From Sphingomonas changnyeongensis (GTDB lineage Bacteria; Pseudomonadota; Alphaproteobacteria; Sphingomonadales; Sphingomonadaceae): 64,000 nt of DNA. Under the pieces are notes generated by a model, which made no database searches, was not told the DNA's origin, and was given only the letters and a program-made list of their open reading frames with translations. How positions within the stretch are numbered: the stretch's first letter is position 1; every line of letters starts with the position of its first letter. Positions 11,406-21,953 of this stretch are shown piece by piece. The DNA is taken from the NCBI RefSeq assembly GCF_009913435.1, contig NZ_CP047895.1:2054501-2118500 (forward strand), read 5' to 3'. The position numbers and the translations under genes are program-made.

Positions 11406-12836
11406 ATGCATGAAGCCGCACCGGCCAACCCGCTCGTCGCGCTCGCCTATCTGATCGCGGGCATCTGTTTCATCCTCGCGCTGCGCGGGCTGTCCAGCCC
11501 ATCGACCAGCCGGGCGGGTAACCGCTATGGCATGGCGGGCATGGCGCTCGCCGTGGGGACGACCCTGTGGCAGCATCATGGTGCCGGGCTGATCGAGATT
11601 GCCGGGGCGATCGGCATCGGCGCGGTGATCGGGATCGTGATGGCGCGGCGGATCGCGATGACCGCGATGCCGCAGCTTGTCGCCGCCTTCCATTCGCTGG
11701 TCGGCCTTGCCGCGGTGCTCGTCGCGGCGGCGGCGTTCCTCAATCCCGAGGCGTTCGGCATCACCGATGCGGCCGGGCGGATCCTGGCGGTCAGCCGGAT
11801 CGAAATGGGCCTGGGTGTCGCCATCGGCGCGATCACATTTTCCGGGTCGGTGATCGCGTTCCTGAAGCTCAACGGCAACATGTCGGGCGCGCCGATCCTG
11901 CTGCCGGCGCGGCATCTGCTCAATCTTGGCATTGGCGGGGCGATCATCGGCCTGATCGTTGCATTCACGCTCAGCGAAGGCGCGGCGGCGGGCGGCGGGC
12001 AGCTGTTCTGGTGGATCACCGCGCTCGCGTTCGTGATCGGCTTTTTGCTCATCATCCCGATCGGCGGCGCGGACATGCCGGTCGTCGTCTCCATGCTCAA
12101 CAGCTATTCGGGCTGGGCGGCGGCGGCGATGGGGTTCACGCTCGGTAACTCGGCGATGATCATCACCGGCGCGCTGGTCGGCAGCTCTGGCGCGATCCTC
12201 AGCTACATCATGTGCAAGGCGATGAACCGCAGCTTCATTTCGGTCATTGCCGGCGGCTTCGGTGCCGATGCCGGCGGTGGCGGTGCGGGCGCGGCCAAGA
12301 CCGACCGGCCGTGGAAGCGCGGCTCGGCCGAGGATGCGGCGTTCCTGATGGGCGAGGCTGAAAGCGTGATCATCGTCCCCGGTTACGGCATGGCCGTCAG
12401 CCAGGCGCAGCACGCGCTGCGCGAGATGGGCGACAAGCTCAAGGAAAAGGGCGTGTCGGTCAAATATGCGATCCATCCGGTTGCCGGGCGCATGCCGGGT
12501 CATATGAACGTGCTGCTCGCCGAAGCGAACGTGCCCTATGACGAGGTGTTCGAGCTGGAGGACATCAACTCCGAATTCGCCCAGGCCGATGTCGCCTTCG
12601 TGATCGGCGCGAACGACGTCACCAACCCGGCGGCCAAGACCGACAAGACCTCGCCGATCTACGGCATGCCGGTGCTCGACGTCGAAAAGGCGAAGACCGT
12701 GCTGTTCGTGAAGCGCTCGATGGGCGGCGTCGGCTATGCCGGTGTCGACAATGAGGTTTTCTACCGCGACAACACGATGATGCTGCTCGCGGATGCCAAG
12801 AAAATGGTCGAGGAAATCGTCAAGTCACTCGACTGA
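11406..12836 (+). CDS. pntB: NAD(P) transhydrogenase beta subunit
   Basis: 476 residues: about nine membrane helices (domain II remainder) and then the soluble NADP(H)-binding domain III. Domain III shows VIIVPGYGMAVSQAQHALRE, YAIHPVAGRMPGHMNVLLAEA, VIGANDVTNPAA and the terminal SMGGVGYAGVDNEVF loop. The linker before it is glycine-alanine rich. A perfect seven-pair hairpin follows the stop. Confidence 0.95.
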   Translation: MHEAAPANPLVALAYLIAGICFILALRGLSSPSTSRAGNRYGMAGMALAVGTTLWQHHGAGLIEIAGAIGIGAVIGIVMARRIAMTAMPQLVAAFHSLVGLAAVLVAAAAFLNPEAFGITDAAGRILAVSRIEMGLGVAIGAITFSGSVIAFLKLNGNMSGAPILLPARHLLNLGIGGAIIGLIVAFTLSEGAAAGGGQLFWWITALAFVIGFLLIIPIGGADMPVVVSMLNSYSGWAAAAMGFTLGNSAMIITGALVGSSGAILSYIMCKAMNRSFISVIAGGFGADAGGGGAGAAKTDRPWKRGSAEDAAFLMGEAESVIIVPGYGMAVSQAQHALREMGDKLKEKGVSVKYAIHPVAGRMPGHMNVLLAEANVPYDEVFELEDINSEFAQADVAFVIGANDVTNPAAKTDKTSPIYGMPVLDVEKAKTVLFVKRSMGGVGYAGVDNEVFYRDNTMMLLADAKKMVEEIVKSLD

Positions 12837-12862
12837 CGGCATTTCTGACGCGTCCCGAAACC

Positions 12863-12879
12863 GCATCCGCTTCGGATGC
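12863..12879 (+). terminator. short hairpin after pntB, possible transcript end
   Basis: GCATCCG-CTT-CGGATGC forms a perfect seven-pair stem with a three-base loop, 26 bases after the pntB stop. There is no clear T-run, so it may only protect the 3' end. It separates the pnt operon from the winged-helix gene. Confidence 0.4.
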
Positions 12880-12924
12880 TTGGGCTGACAGAAGGGCCGG
12901 ATCGCGCCAGTCTTCCCCGATCAT

Positions 12925-13890
12925 ATGGGGAACGGGATCATGGCGGGCGAAGACCTGATCGGCGCGCCTGAGCGGCAGATTCAAGCGCTGGACCGCGGCA
13001 TCGACGCCGAGCAACCATGGTCCGATGCGCCGGCGGTGATTGTCGTGGCCGATCGCGGTGAGGCGCGGGCGCTGACGGCGCATCTTGTCGCCGATGCCGG
13101 CGGACGTGTGGTCGGCACGGCGCCGCTGGCCGAAGGCCGCGCGCGGCTCGATGCGCAGGTCCGGGCAGCAGCGGTGGTCATCGAGCTTGACGGTTGGGCC
13201 GGGGCCTGGGGACTGGAGCTGCTCCAATGGGCGAACGAGGCCGCGCGGATCGGGCGGGTTCGCCCGCTCATCTGCTTCCCTGCCGCCCTCATCGACACGG
13301 TGATGGCGACGGTGACCGCGCGTGAGGTCGAACTGCTGTGCGATCCGTCGCCGTTCGACCGGCTGGCCGCGCTGCGATCCGTGCTGTTCCCCGCGCGCGA
13401 GCGCCTGTTCGAGCAGGGGCTGCGCCATGAGGCGGAGCGGCTGAGCCGGCTGAGTGACGAAACCGCACGGATTGCCGCTGCGCTTGCCGATATGTCGGGC
13501 GCGCTCAGGAACGGGGCGGAGGAGGTGGCCGACGCGCCGCCGCGGCTGTTGGCGCGGCATGTGCGGGCGATGATCCGGCTGCGCCGGCTGCGCGGCCAGG
13601 CGTTCAGCGATGCGCTGTTCGCCGATCCGGCCTGGGACATGATGCTGGATCTGCTGGCTGCGCGGCTGGAAGGGGTGTCTGTCGCCGTGTCGAGCCTGTG
13701 CATCGCGGCCAATGTGCCGTCGACCACAGCGCTGCGCTGGATCCGGATGATGACCGATCACGGCCTGCTGGTGCGGCGCGCCGATCCCGATGATGGCCGG
13801 CGGATATTCATCGATCTGTCCGAGTCAGCATTGGTCGGGCTGTTGCGGTGGTTTGAACAGGCCCATGAACTGGGCTGGCGCCCGCACTGA
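12925..13890 (+). CDS. winged-helix DNA-binding protein with receiver-like N-terminal half
   Basis: 321 residues. The first half (about 35-170) reads like a degenerate receiver or Rossmann fold (APAVIVVADRGEARALTAHL start, alternating hydrophobic strands), without a clear phospho-Asp. The last 110 residues are a MarR-like winged helix: SVSSLC-type helix with AANVPSTTALRWIRMMTDHGLL recognition region, then the DPDDGRRIFIDLS wing. A second ATG at 12940 is an alternative start. Likely a transcription regulator; target and signal unknown. Confidence 0.65.
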   Translation: MGNGIMAGEDLIGAPERQIQALDRGIDAEQPWSDAPAVIVVADRGEARALTAHLVADAGGRVVGTAPLAEGRARLDAQVRAAAVVIELDGWAGAWGLELLQWANEAARIGRVRPLICFPAALIDTVMATVTAREVELLCDPSPFDRLAALRSVLFPARERLFEQGLRHEAERLSRLSDETARIAAALADMSGALRNGAEEVADAPPRLLARHVRAMIRLRRLRGQAFSDALFADPAWDMMLDLLAARLEGVSVAVSSLCIAANVPSTTALRWIRMMTDHGLLVRRADPDDGRRIFIDLSESALVGLLRWFEQAHELGWRPH

Positions 13891-13962
13891 ACGGAACGCG
13901 CGATACCGACCACCGGCATTCCCAGGCGATCTTAGGAAATCCAGTCAACTTGCTGATTTTGA

Positions 13963-14038
13963 TGGTGGGCGGTGACGGGCTCGAACCGCCGACCCTCTCG
14001 GTGTAAACGAGATGCTCTACCAACTGAGCTAACCGCCC
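13963..14038 (-). tRNA. tRNA-Val (anticodon UAC)
   Basis: Folds as a full cloverleaf on the minus strand. The acceptor GGGCGGT pairs with ACCGCCC, the D-loop has AGCTCAGTTGGTAGAGC, the anticodon stem TCTCG/CGAGA encloses TTTACAC with anticodon TAC, and the T-arm has GGTTCGAGCC. The terminal CCA is encoded. Confidence 0.95.
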
Positions 14039-14206
14039 GGTGCCATTGCTCCTGCCCGATCGTCACCGGCCGGGCAAGAGGGTGGGCGGGGCATGGATGT
14101 GACCGATCCGTCAACCAGCCCGGTTTCCCGTGGCTGCGGTCACCACCCCGCTGGTGGTCCCGGCCGAGCCGGAACCGGAACGGGGCCGTGACCGCGCCTG
14201 TGCGGA

Positions 14207-17100
14207 TCAGAACTTGAACCGGGCACCGAAATAGAACTGCCGGCCGAAATGATGATAGACGCTCAGACGGTCGGCAGCGCTGTCGATGAACTGGTCGATA
14301 TATTCGTCGGTCAGGTTGATCGCCTCGAAGGTCAGCGTGACATTCTCGGTCAGCTTCAGCGTCGCTGCGGCATCGACGTTGATCGTGCCCTTGGTGCCTT
14401 CGACATCGTTGAAGGTCGGCTGGCCCGAGCTGGCGTTGAAGTTGGGCGCGGTGCCGACGGGCACACCGTTGCGGCCCGGCACGTTGGTCAGGAAGCCGGA
14501 GCGATAGGCCACCGAACCACGGATCGAGAAGCGCTTGTCTTCATAATAAAGCGTGCCGTTCGCGCCGTGCCGCGACAGGTTGACCAGCGGCTGGATGATG
14601 ACCGGCGCACCCGCCGCCGTCGACAGCGGATATTCGATGTCGGAGTCGACAAAGGTGTAGTTCGCCTGGATGCCGAAGTTGGAAAGGAAGCCCGGCAGGA
14701 AGCGGAACGGCGCCTGGAAGCCGATTTCGATCCCCTTCAGGTCGCCGCCGCGGCTGTTGACCGGCTGGGTGACCTGGAACAGGTCGGTCGGCAGCACCCC
14801 GGTGCCGTCGAGCAGCGCGTTGGGCAGGCCGAGCTGGTTGAACGGCAGCGCCTGGGTCGAGGTGGCGACGAAGCTTGAGATGTCCTTGTAAAACAGCCCG
14901 ACAATCAGCGCCGATTCCGGCGCAAAATACCATTCGAGCGACATGTCGACGTCATTGGCTTCGATCGGATCGATGAACGGGTTGCCAAAGTTCAGCGTGC
15001 GGTTGCCGCCGCTGATCGAAAAGGCGCCGCCGGGATTGACCGTGCCGATATCGGGCCGTGCCAGCACCTTGGCGGCTGCGATACGGCCGATCAGCCCTTC
15101 GGCAAACTCGATGCTGACATTGGCCGAGGGCAGCCAATTGTCATAGGTGCGCGTCACCTCGACAAGCTGGAAGCCGGTCGGGGTGTTGGTATAGCCGGTC
15201 GAGTTCTGGCGCGTTTCGACCCAACGCACGCCGGCATCGGCCTTGACCTTCAGACCTGCAACTTCGCCATCGAACACCGCCTGGGCGAAAAAGCCCAGAT
15301 CGCGCTCATTGACCGTGCGGAAGCTGCCACGCGCCGACGGGTTGGTGATGCCGGTGAGCGCAAAGCGACCGGTGTTCGAATAGATACCGAGCGTGCGGTC
15401 GAACGCATCAATGTCCGGCGCGGCAAAGGTGCGCGGCGATCCGTTGAGCGGGGTACCCCGGCTGAACGAATAGGGCGACGTCAGGCCAGCCAGCTGCCCG
15501 GGGGCCAGCAGGCCGGCGACATCGGTTTCGAGCGCGCGGCGGAACTCTTGCGAGTCGAACCCATAGCTTTTGTAATCGCCGCCCAGCCGCAGCTTCACCG
15601 TATCGAGCGCGTCCCATTCTGCCTGGACACGGCCGACACGGAAATCATTCTGCACGAACTGCGGCCGCAGCCGGATTTCGCCCAGCGTATAGGCCGCGGC
15701 ATTGGCCGGATCGAAACTGCCATAGCCGAAGCGCGGGAAACGGCTGTCGCGGAAATCGTAGCTATAGCCTTGGATGTTGTTCGCATCGATCGCGACGGTC
15801 GTCTGGATCGGGTTCGAGAAATCCGACTTGGAATAGCCGCCCAGCAGATCGATGCGCAGCCGATCGCCCAGTTCCTGATGCAGCGTCGCCGTATATTGCT
15901 GGAACTCGGTCTCCAGCCGGTCGAACCGGGTTTCGACGCGCACATCGACATTGTTGAACGTGCCCGCGACCAGGCTGTTGGTCGCATCGACGACCGCGCC
16001 GGGCAGGATGACGGTCTGCGGCTTGCCCGTGCCCGAGCGGCTGAACGACAGGGCCGACAGATATTGCTCGGTGCGCTGCGATTTGAAGTTCGCATAGAGC
16101 GCATCGAAGGTCAGCAGCGTCTCGTCGCTCGGCTGCCACTGGATCGAGCCGGTCAGGCCCAGACGCTCGGTCTTGTAGCGGAAGCTGTCATAGCGCGGGA
16201 TGCGCGGATGGAAGAAGCCGAAGCCGGGGGCCGTCGCCCCGGTGGGCGGGTGGATGCGGCGGCAAAGCCGCCATTGTCGCTGCCGCGTTCCCAGCGGACC
16301 GTCGACGGGCCTTCCTCCAATATGCCGCGCTCGCTGTAGGAGCCGGAGAGGAGGATCCCGATCGTTCCGTCGGCCAGCTTGGTCGAGAACAGCGCCGACA
16401 GGCGGGGATCGACCGCGCCCGACAGATCGTTGAGGCCGATCTGCGCGTTGCCGGCGATCAGCAGATCTTCCTTGTAATCGAACGGCCGCGCGGTCTGCAG
16501 ATCCACGGTCGCGCCCAGCGCGCCTTCCTCGACATCGGCCGATGCGCTCTTGCGGACGGTGATCTGGTTGAACAGTTCGGATGCAAACACGTTGAAGTCG
16601 AACTGGCGGCTGCGGTTGGCGCCGCCGCTCGCGTCCGCGCCGCCGGTCGTCGACAGGCCTTCAATGCCGTTGATCCGCACGCGGGTGAACAGCGGGCCGA
16701 GGCCGCGCACGGTGATGTTGCGGCCTTCGCCCTGGTCGCGGGTGATGGCGACGCCGGGGATGCGCTGGATCGATTCCGCCAGGTTGTTGTCGGGGAAATC
16801 GGCAATGTCCTCGGCCTTGATGACGTCGACGATGCCGATCGACTCGCGCTTCTCGGTCAGCGACCGGCGCAGGGCTTCGCGGAAGCCGGTGACGACGATA
16901 TCCGGGGTCGCGGCGCTGTCGCCGGCCTGGGTGGCCTGAGGCTCTTCGGCGTCGGGCGCGGCTGCCGCCGGGTCATTGGCCCGTGCCGGGGTCGCGAGCA
17001 CCAGCGCGAGCGCGGGTAGCGATGCCGCCCCCATCAGCCGGATCATGCCCCGGGTCCGTTCCGTCCTGCCCCGTTCCGTCTTGCTCAGCCGCACGCCCAT
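14207..17100 (-). pseudogene. TonB-dependent receptor of the hexuronate regulon (one frameshift)
   Basis: Outer-membrane importer that would be about 960 residues if in frame. The first 283 codons hold a signal peptide (LPALALVLATPARA), a TonB-box/plug start DIVVTGFREALRRSL and the plug motifs NLAESIQRIPGVAITRDQGEG and VRINGIEG. The beta-barrel continues in another frame to a terminal YFGARFKF, the usual C-terminal aromatic signature. The shift falls at about 16244-16250, in a G-rich stretch; restoring one base joins GGFAAAS to TGATAPGFGFF smoothly. The start at 17100 has GGAGGGAGG upstream. Two copies of the 18-bp regulon operator lie ahead of it. Likely takes up a glucuronate-containing oligosaccharide (inference). 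Confidence 0.8.
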
Positions 17101-17132
17101 TCTTGCCTCCCTCCCTGCCCGGATGACCCCGG

Positions 17133-17150
17133 TTGACACCGGTTTCCAAA
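17133..17150 (+). promoter_or_regulatory. hexuronate-regulon operator, copy 1
   Basis: TTGACACCGGTTTCCAAA, 33 bases before the TonB-receptor start. It matches the four other copies at WTGACACCGGTTWCC. The centre ACCGGT is palindromic, as expected for a dimeric LacI- or GntR-type repressor. The regulator gene is not recognisable in this window. Confidence 0.75.
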
Positions 17151-17264
17151 CCCGGCGCGAAATAGCCGGATTCGTGGCGGCGAGACTGAAGAGGCGCGGA
17201 AATGTTGATCCCCCCTCTGGACGCGCCGCCATTGCTGCGGGGTCGCCCATCTCGACTACCAAAC

Positions 17265-17282
17265 GAAGTAACCGGTGTCATC
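17265..17282 (-). promoter_or_regulatory. hexuronate-regulon operator, copy 2
   Basis: On the minus strand this reads GATGACACCGGTTACTTC. It lies 132 bases further upstream of the TonB-receptor gene than copy 1, so the promoter may be looped or bound at two places. Confidence 0.7.
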
Positions 17283-17407
17283 GGTCTGATGCCGGCGGCC
17301 GCAGCTGTCAAGCCCTGTTGAACATATGTGCTTTGTGGGGCGCGTCGCCGCCCGCCATGCGCGCCCCCGCGCCAGCGCCCGGGTCGCCGGGCGGGCGGCG
17401 CATCCGG

Positions 17408-18820
17408 TCAAAGCCGATAGGCGCGCCGGACCAGCCCGTTGGTCAGTTCATGGGCCAGCTCGGCTGCTTCCCAGTCGCGCAGCCGGCCTTCGCCCACCAG
17501 CCGGGCAAGAAAGGCGCAGTCGACTCGGCGGGCGACATCATGCCGTGCCGGGATCGACAGGAACGCGCGCGTGTCGTCGTTGAAGCCGACACTGTTGTAG
17601 AAGCCCGCCGTTTCCGTGGTCATTTCCCGGAACCGGCGCATCCCCTCGGGCGAATCGTGGAACCACCAGGCCGGGCCGAGCCTGAGGCAGGGGTAATGGC
17701 CGGCCAGCGGGGCCAGTTCGCGCGCATAGCTGCTTTCATCGAGCGTGAAGACGATGATCGTCAGATCGCTGCGGTTGCCGAACCGGTCGAGCAGCGGGCG
17801 CATCGCCTCGACATAATCGGTGCGGCTGGGGATGTCGGCACCCCGGTCACGGCCGAAATGTGTGTGCAGCCAGCGATTGTGATTGCGGAATGCGCCGGGA
17901 TGGATCTGCATCACCATCCCGTCGTCCACGCTCATCGCCGCCATCTCGGTCAGCATCTGGGCGCGGAACAGCTCGGCATCGGCGGGCGACCAGCGGCCGG
18001 TCACGATCCGCCGGAACAGCGCCTCTGCCTCGCCGGGCGGCAGATCGGCGGTGCGGGCCGTGGGGTGGCCATGATCGGTCGCGGTGGCACCCGCCGCGCG
18101 GAAATCGGCGCGGCGCTTGCGGTGCGCCTCTAGATATCCGCGCCAGTCATGCACATCCTCGCCGGTGATCTGGCCGAAGGTCGCGAGCGCGGCGGCAAAA
18201 TCCTCATGCTCGGGATCGATGACCGCATCGGGGCGGTAGGTGGTGATCACCCGGCCAGACCAGCCCGATGTCTGGATCGCGGCGTGATGCGCAAGGGTGT
18301 CGTGCGGCCCCTCGGTGGTGGCGAGCAGCTCGATCCCGAACCGGTCGAACAGCGCGCGGGGCCTGAACTCCGGCTGGCTGAGCGCATCCGCGATGCGGTC
18401 ATAATAGTGATCGGCCGTTTCCGGGCCGAGCAGCACGTCGATCCCGAACAGTTCGGCGAACACATGGTCGAGCCACAGCCGTGACGGGGTGCCCCGGAAC
18501 AGGTGGTAATGATCGGCAAACAGCCGCCACGCCGCGCGCGGATCGGCGGACGACGGGCCGCGCCGGCTCGCCACGCCAAGCGCGTCGAGCGACACGCCCT
18601 GGCTGTAGAGCATCCGGTAAAGATAATGGTCGGGCGCGAGCAGCAGCGCAGTCGGATCGGTCCATGGCGCGTCGGTCGCGAACCAGGCCGCATCGGTGTG
18701 GCCATGCGGGCTGATGATCGGCAGCCCGGCAATCTCCCTGTAGAGCGTGCGCGCAATGGCACGGGTCGCGGGATCCGCCGGAAACAGACGGTCGGGATCA
18801 AGGGTCAGGGGATGCGGCAT
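17408..18820 (-). CDS. uxaC: glucuronate isomerase
   Basis: Interconverts D-glucuronate and D-fructuronate (and galacturonate/tagaturonate), first step of the isomerase pathway. 470 residues, the normal length. The metal-binding SPHGHTDAAWFA motif is near residue 35, and the conserved HPGAFRNHN and RTDYVEAMRPLLDRFG regions follow. I use the ATG at 18820, which has GGAAC eight bases before it. Divergent from uxaA, with two regulon operators in the space between. Confidence 0.94.
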   Translation of the reverse strand: MPHPLTLDPDRLFPADPATRAIARTLYREIAGLPIISPHGHTDAAWFATDAPWTDPTALLLAPDHYLYRMLYSQGVSLDALGVASRRGPSSADPRAAWRLFADHYHLFRGTPSRLWLDHVFAELFGIDVLLGPETADHYYDRIADALSQPEFRPRALFDRFGIELLATTEGPHDTLAHHAAIQTSGWSGRVITTYRPDAVIDPEHEDFAAALATFGQITGEDVHDWRGYLEAHRKRRADFRAAGATATDHGHPTARTADLPPGEAEALFRRIVTGRWSPADAELFRAQMLTEMAAMSVDDGMVMQIHPGAFRNHNRWLHTHFGRDRGADIPSRTDYVEAMRPLLDRFGNRSDLTIIVFTLDESSYARELAPLAGHYPCLRLGPAWWFHDSPEGMRRFREMTTETAGFYNSVGFNDDTRAFLSIPARHDVARRVDCAFLARLVGEGRLRDWEAAELAHELTNGLVRRAYRL

Positions 18821-18894
18821 GATGTTCCTGCATGTGCTCGCGGTTGCGGGTGTGGCGGCGCGTGTCATCCGGCGCGACCAGCTTTGGTCTTGAT

Positions 18895-18912
18895 GGTTGG
18901 TAACCGGTGTCA
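18895..18912 (-). promoter_or_regulatory. hexuronate-regulon operator, copy 3
   Basis: The minus strand reads TGACACCGGTTACCAACC. It is about 75 bases upstream of uxaC and serves the uxaC-uxaA divergent promoter region together with copy 4. Confidence 0.75.
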
Positions 18913-18987
18913 GATGGTCCGGCAAGTCCGGGGATCGGTTGGCGGCCGTCAGGGCAGGCCGAAAATAGATCAGGCATATCTGCCCCA

Positions 18988-19005
18988 TTGACACCGGTTA
19001 CCCGG
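18988..19005 (+). promoter_or_regulatory. hexuronate-regulon operator, copy 4
   Basis: TTGACACCGGTTACCCGG, 20 bases before the uxaA start, close enough to block its promoter or early transcription. Same core as the other copies. Confidence 0.75.
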
Positions 19006-19024
19006 ATCGGCTCCAAGGAGCGCC

Positions 19025-20553
19025 ATGACCGACGCCCGTTCCGAACGACCGCGCCCCGCCGCCCCGCATGGTCGCGCGGATATGCTTGTGCTCGATCCTG
19101 CGGATCTCGTCGCCGTTGCGTTGGTGCCGCTGGCGGCGGGGAGTGTGGTGGCAAGCCCGTCCGGCCCGGTTCTGCTGCGTAGCGATATCCCGGTCGGTCA
19201 CAAGGTGGCGCTGCGATCCGCAGCGCCCGGTGAGGCGGTGCTGAAGGGCGGATTTCCGATCGGGGTCGCGACGGCTTGGATCCAGCCCGGCGATCATGTC
19301 CACACGCACAATCTGGTCACCGCGCTGGGCGGGGTGGGTACCTACCGGTTCAACCCGGCACAGGCGCGGCCGCTGCCGCGCGTGCCGGTGCCACGCTTCT
19401 TCGGCTATCGCCGCGCCGATGGCCGGGCGGCGACGCGCAACGAAATCTGGATCATCCCGACCGTCGGCTGCGTCGCGCGCACGGCGACGCGCATTGCCGC
19501 CATCGCCTCCGCCCGCCATGCCGGGCAGGTCGACGGCGTGCATGCGCTCACCCATCCGTTTGGCTGTTCGCAGCTGGGCGACGATCTGGCGGGCACGCGC
19601 GACATTCTGGCGAGCCTCGCCTGCCATCCCAATGCTGCGGGCGTCGTCCTGCTCGGCCTAGGCTGCGAATCCAACCAGCTTGACCAGCTGCTGGCGCAGA
19701 TCCCCGAGGATCAGCGCGGGCGCATCCGTGCCGTCCATGCGCAGAGCGAGGCAGACGAGGTCGCCGCGGGGCTGGCCGCCGTCGACGCGCTGGCGCGGAT
19801 TGCCGCACTGGCGCAGCGCGAGGAGCTGGGGTTCGGCGATCTGGTCATCGGCCTCAAATGCGGGGGATCCGACGGGTTTTCGGGCCTGACCGCCAACCCC
19901 CTGCTCGGGCGGATTTCCGATCGGCTGATCGCCGCCGGCGGGCGCGCGATCCTGACCGAAATCCCTGAGATTTTCGGGGCCGAGCAGCTGCTGATGGACC
20001 GGGCGGCGGATGCGCATGTGTTCGACGGCATTGTCGGGCTGGTCAATGACATGAAGCGCTGCTTCATCGCCGCCGGGCATCCGGTGTCGGAAAATCCCTC
20101 GCCCGGGAACATCGCCGGCGGCATCACCACGCTTGAGGAAAAATCGCTGGGCGCTGTACAGAAGGGGGGCGCGCGCGCGTCGCCGATGTCCGCCGCTATG
20201 GTGAACGGGTGCGCCGCGCCGGGCTGACCCTGCTCGAGGCGCCAGGCAATGATGCCGTGTCGTCGACGGCGCTGGTCGCGGCGGGGGCAACAATCATCCT
20301 GTTCACCACCGGCCGGGGCACGCCGCTCGGCTTTCCCGCGCCGACGATCAAGATCGCGTCGAACAGCGCGCTGGCGCTGCGCAAGCCGGGCTGGATCGAT
20401 TTCGACGCCGGGCGGGTGCTGACCGACGGGCTCGACGCCATGACGGACAGCCTGGCGCGGGCGGTTGCCGATATCGCCTCGGGCGCGCCCACCGCCGCAG
20501 AGCAGGCAGGGGAGCGGGAGATCGCGATCTGGAAACGGGGCGTCACGCTGTGA
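19025..20553 (+). pseudogene. uxaA: altronate/mannonate-type dehydratase UxaA family (one frameshift)
   Basis: Would dehydrate altronate to 2-keto-3-deoxygluconate. About 380 codons in the first frame cover the N-terminal SAF domain (DHVHTHNLVTALGGVG) and the catalytic region with HPFGCSQLGDD, LGLGCESNQLDQL and GLKCGGSDGFSGLTANP. The rest (FTTGRGTPLGFPAPTIKIASN) continues in another frame after a six-G run at 20164-20169; a seventh G restores QKGGRARVADVRRYGE. AAGGAG precedes the ATG. The stop overlaps the next start (GTGA). Because the flanking pathway is intact, a sequencing undercall is the simpler explanation. Confidence 0.82.
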
Positions 20554-21905
20554 CCGAGGTCAGAATCGTCCATTTCGGCCCCGGCGCGTTTCACCGCGCG
20601 CATCAGGCCGATTATGTCGACCGGCTGTGCCGCATCGATCCGGGCTGGGGGATTGCGGCGGCGGCGTTGCGATCGACAGGCACGATCGAGGCGCTGCGGC
20701 GTCAGCAGGGGCGCTACACGCTCGCCATTCTGGGCGAGACGCCCGAATATCGGCCGATCGACGTCCATCGCCGCCTGTTCGGTCCCGATGACCGGGCAGG
20801 GCTGCGCGCGCAGCTGACGGAGCCGGGGGTCGAGCTGGTGACCGCGACGGTGACCGAAAAAGGCTATTGCCTCGCCCCCGATGGGCAGATCGATTTCGCC
20901 CATCCCGACATCGTCCATGATCTGGCCGATCCCGACCGCCCGGTCAGCCTGGCCGGCTGGCTGGCGCTGGCGCTTGCCGATCGGCGCGCGGCCGGGGTTG
21001 CCCCCTTTTCGGTGCTGTCGTGCGACAACATGACCGGCAATGGCCGCAAGCTGCGTTCAGCGGTGATCGCGCTGGCCGGCCGGCGTGACGCGGAGCTGGC
21101 GCGCTGGATCGCGGGCGAGGCGGTGTTTCCCGACACGATGGTCGATTCGATCACCCCGGCGACCGACGATGCGCTGCGCGCGCGGGTGCGCGCCGCCTGC
21201 GGCTGGGACGATCTGTGCCCGGTGCAGCGCGAACCCTATGCGGCCTGGGTGATTGAAGACATCCTGCCGCGCGGGGCGCCGGAGCTGGCCGAGGCCGGCG
21301 TGATCCTGACCGGCGACGTGGCAGGGTGGGAGCGCGCGAAGCTCAGAATCCTGAACGGTCCGCATTCGGCGCTGGCCTATCTGGGGCTGCTCGCCGGGCA
21401 TGAGACGGTCGCCGGGGCGATGGCCGATCCGCAGCTCGCGGCGACGGTCGCGCGGATGATGGCGGACGAGATCATCCCGGCAACCGGGCCGGGGTCGTTC
21501 GACCTGACGGGTTATTCCGCCGACATCCTCGAGCGGTTCCGCAATCCGGCCATTGCCCACCAGCTGGCGCAGATCGCGTGGGATGGTTCGCAGAAGCTGC
21601 GCTATCGCCTGCTCGATACCATGGCCGATGCGCTGAAGCGGGGGACGCCCTTTGCCCTGCTGGCGCGCGCAGTTGCCGCGTGGATCGTGTTTGCCGTGCG
21701 CGAAAGCCGGGCAGGCCGGGCGCTCAACGATCCGCTCGCCGGCGAAATCTCGGCCCGCGCGCTCGACCCCGCACCTGCCGCTGCGCTGCTCGGCTGGCGG
21801 GCGGTGTTTCCGGCGGCGCTCGTCGAGGTGCCGGCCGTGCGCACCGCCATCATCGATGCTGCCTGCAGCCTTGCCGGTGAGGCGGGGCTGACCATCGGCG
21901 GTTGA
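20550..21905 (+). CDS. mannitol dehydrogenase family protein, probable fructuronate reductase
   Basis: 451 residues of the long-chain mannitol dehydrogenase family. The NAD-binding FGPGAFHRAHQADYVD is at the N-terminus, then VTEKGYC, SCDNMTGNG, ERAKLRILNGPHSALAYLG and the catalytic Lys context QKLRYRLLD. Placed between uxaA and a transporter in a glucuronate cluster, the likely reaction is D-fructuronate to D-mannonate or tagaturonate to altronate (UxuB/UxaB). The UxaA context favours altronate but the family also includes mannonate enzymes. GTG start overlaps the uxaA stop by four bases. Confidence 0.85.
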   Translation: MTEVRIVHFGPGAFHRAHQADYVDRLCRIDPGWGIAAAALRSTGTIEALRRQQGRYTLAILGETPEYRPIDVHRRLFGPDDRAGLRAQLTEPGVELVTATVTEKGYCLAPDGQIDFAHPDIVHDLADPDRPVSLAGWLALALADRRAAGVAPFSVLSCDNMTGNGRKLRSAVIALAGRRDAELARWIAGEAVFPDTMVDSITPATDDALRARVRAACGWDDLCPVQREPYAAWVIEDILPRGAPELAEAGVILTGDVAGWERAKLRILNGPHSALAYLGLLAGHETVAGAMADPQLAATVARMMADEIIPATGPGSFDLTGYSADILERFRNPAIAHQLAQIAWDGSQKLRYRLLDTMADALKRGTPFALLARAVAAWIVFAVRESRAGRALNDPLAGEISARALDPAPAAALLGWRAVFPAALVEVPAVRTAIIDAACSLAGEAGLTIGG

Positions 21906-21907
21906 TT

Positions 21908-21925
21908 ATGACACCGGTTTCCAAT
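21908..21925 (+). promoter_or_regulatory. hexuronate-regulon operator, copy 5
   Basis: ATGACACCGGTTTCCAAT, two bases after the reductase stop and 28 before the hydratase start. It implies a second regulated promoter for the hydratase and transporter genes. Confidence 0.75.
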
Positions 21926-21953
21926 AGCTGATCGGGATCGGGGAGGAAAAGAC

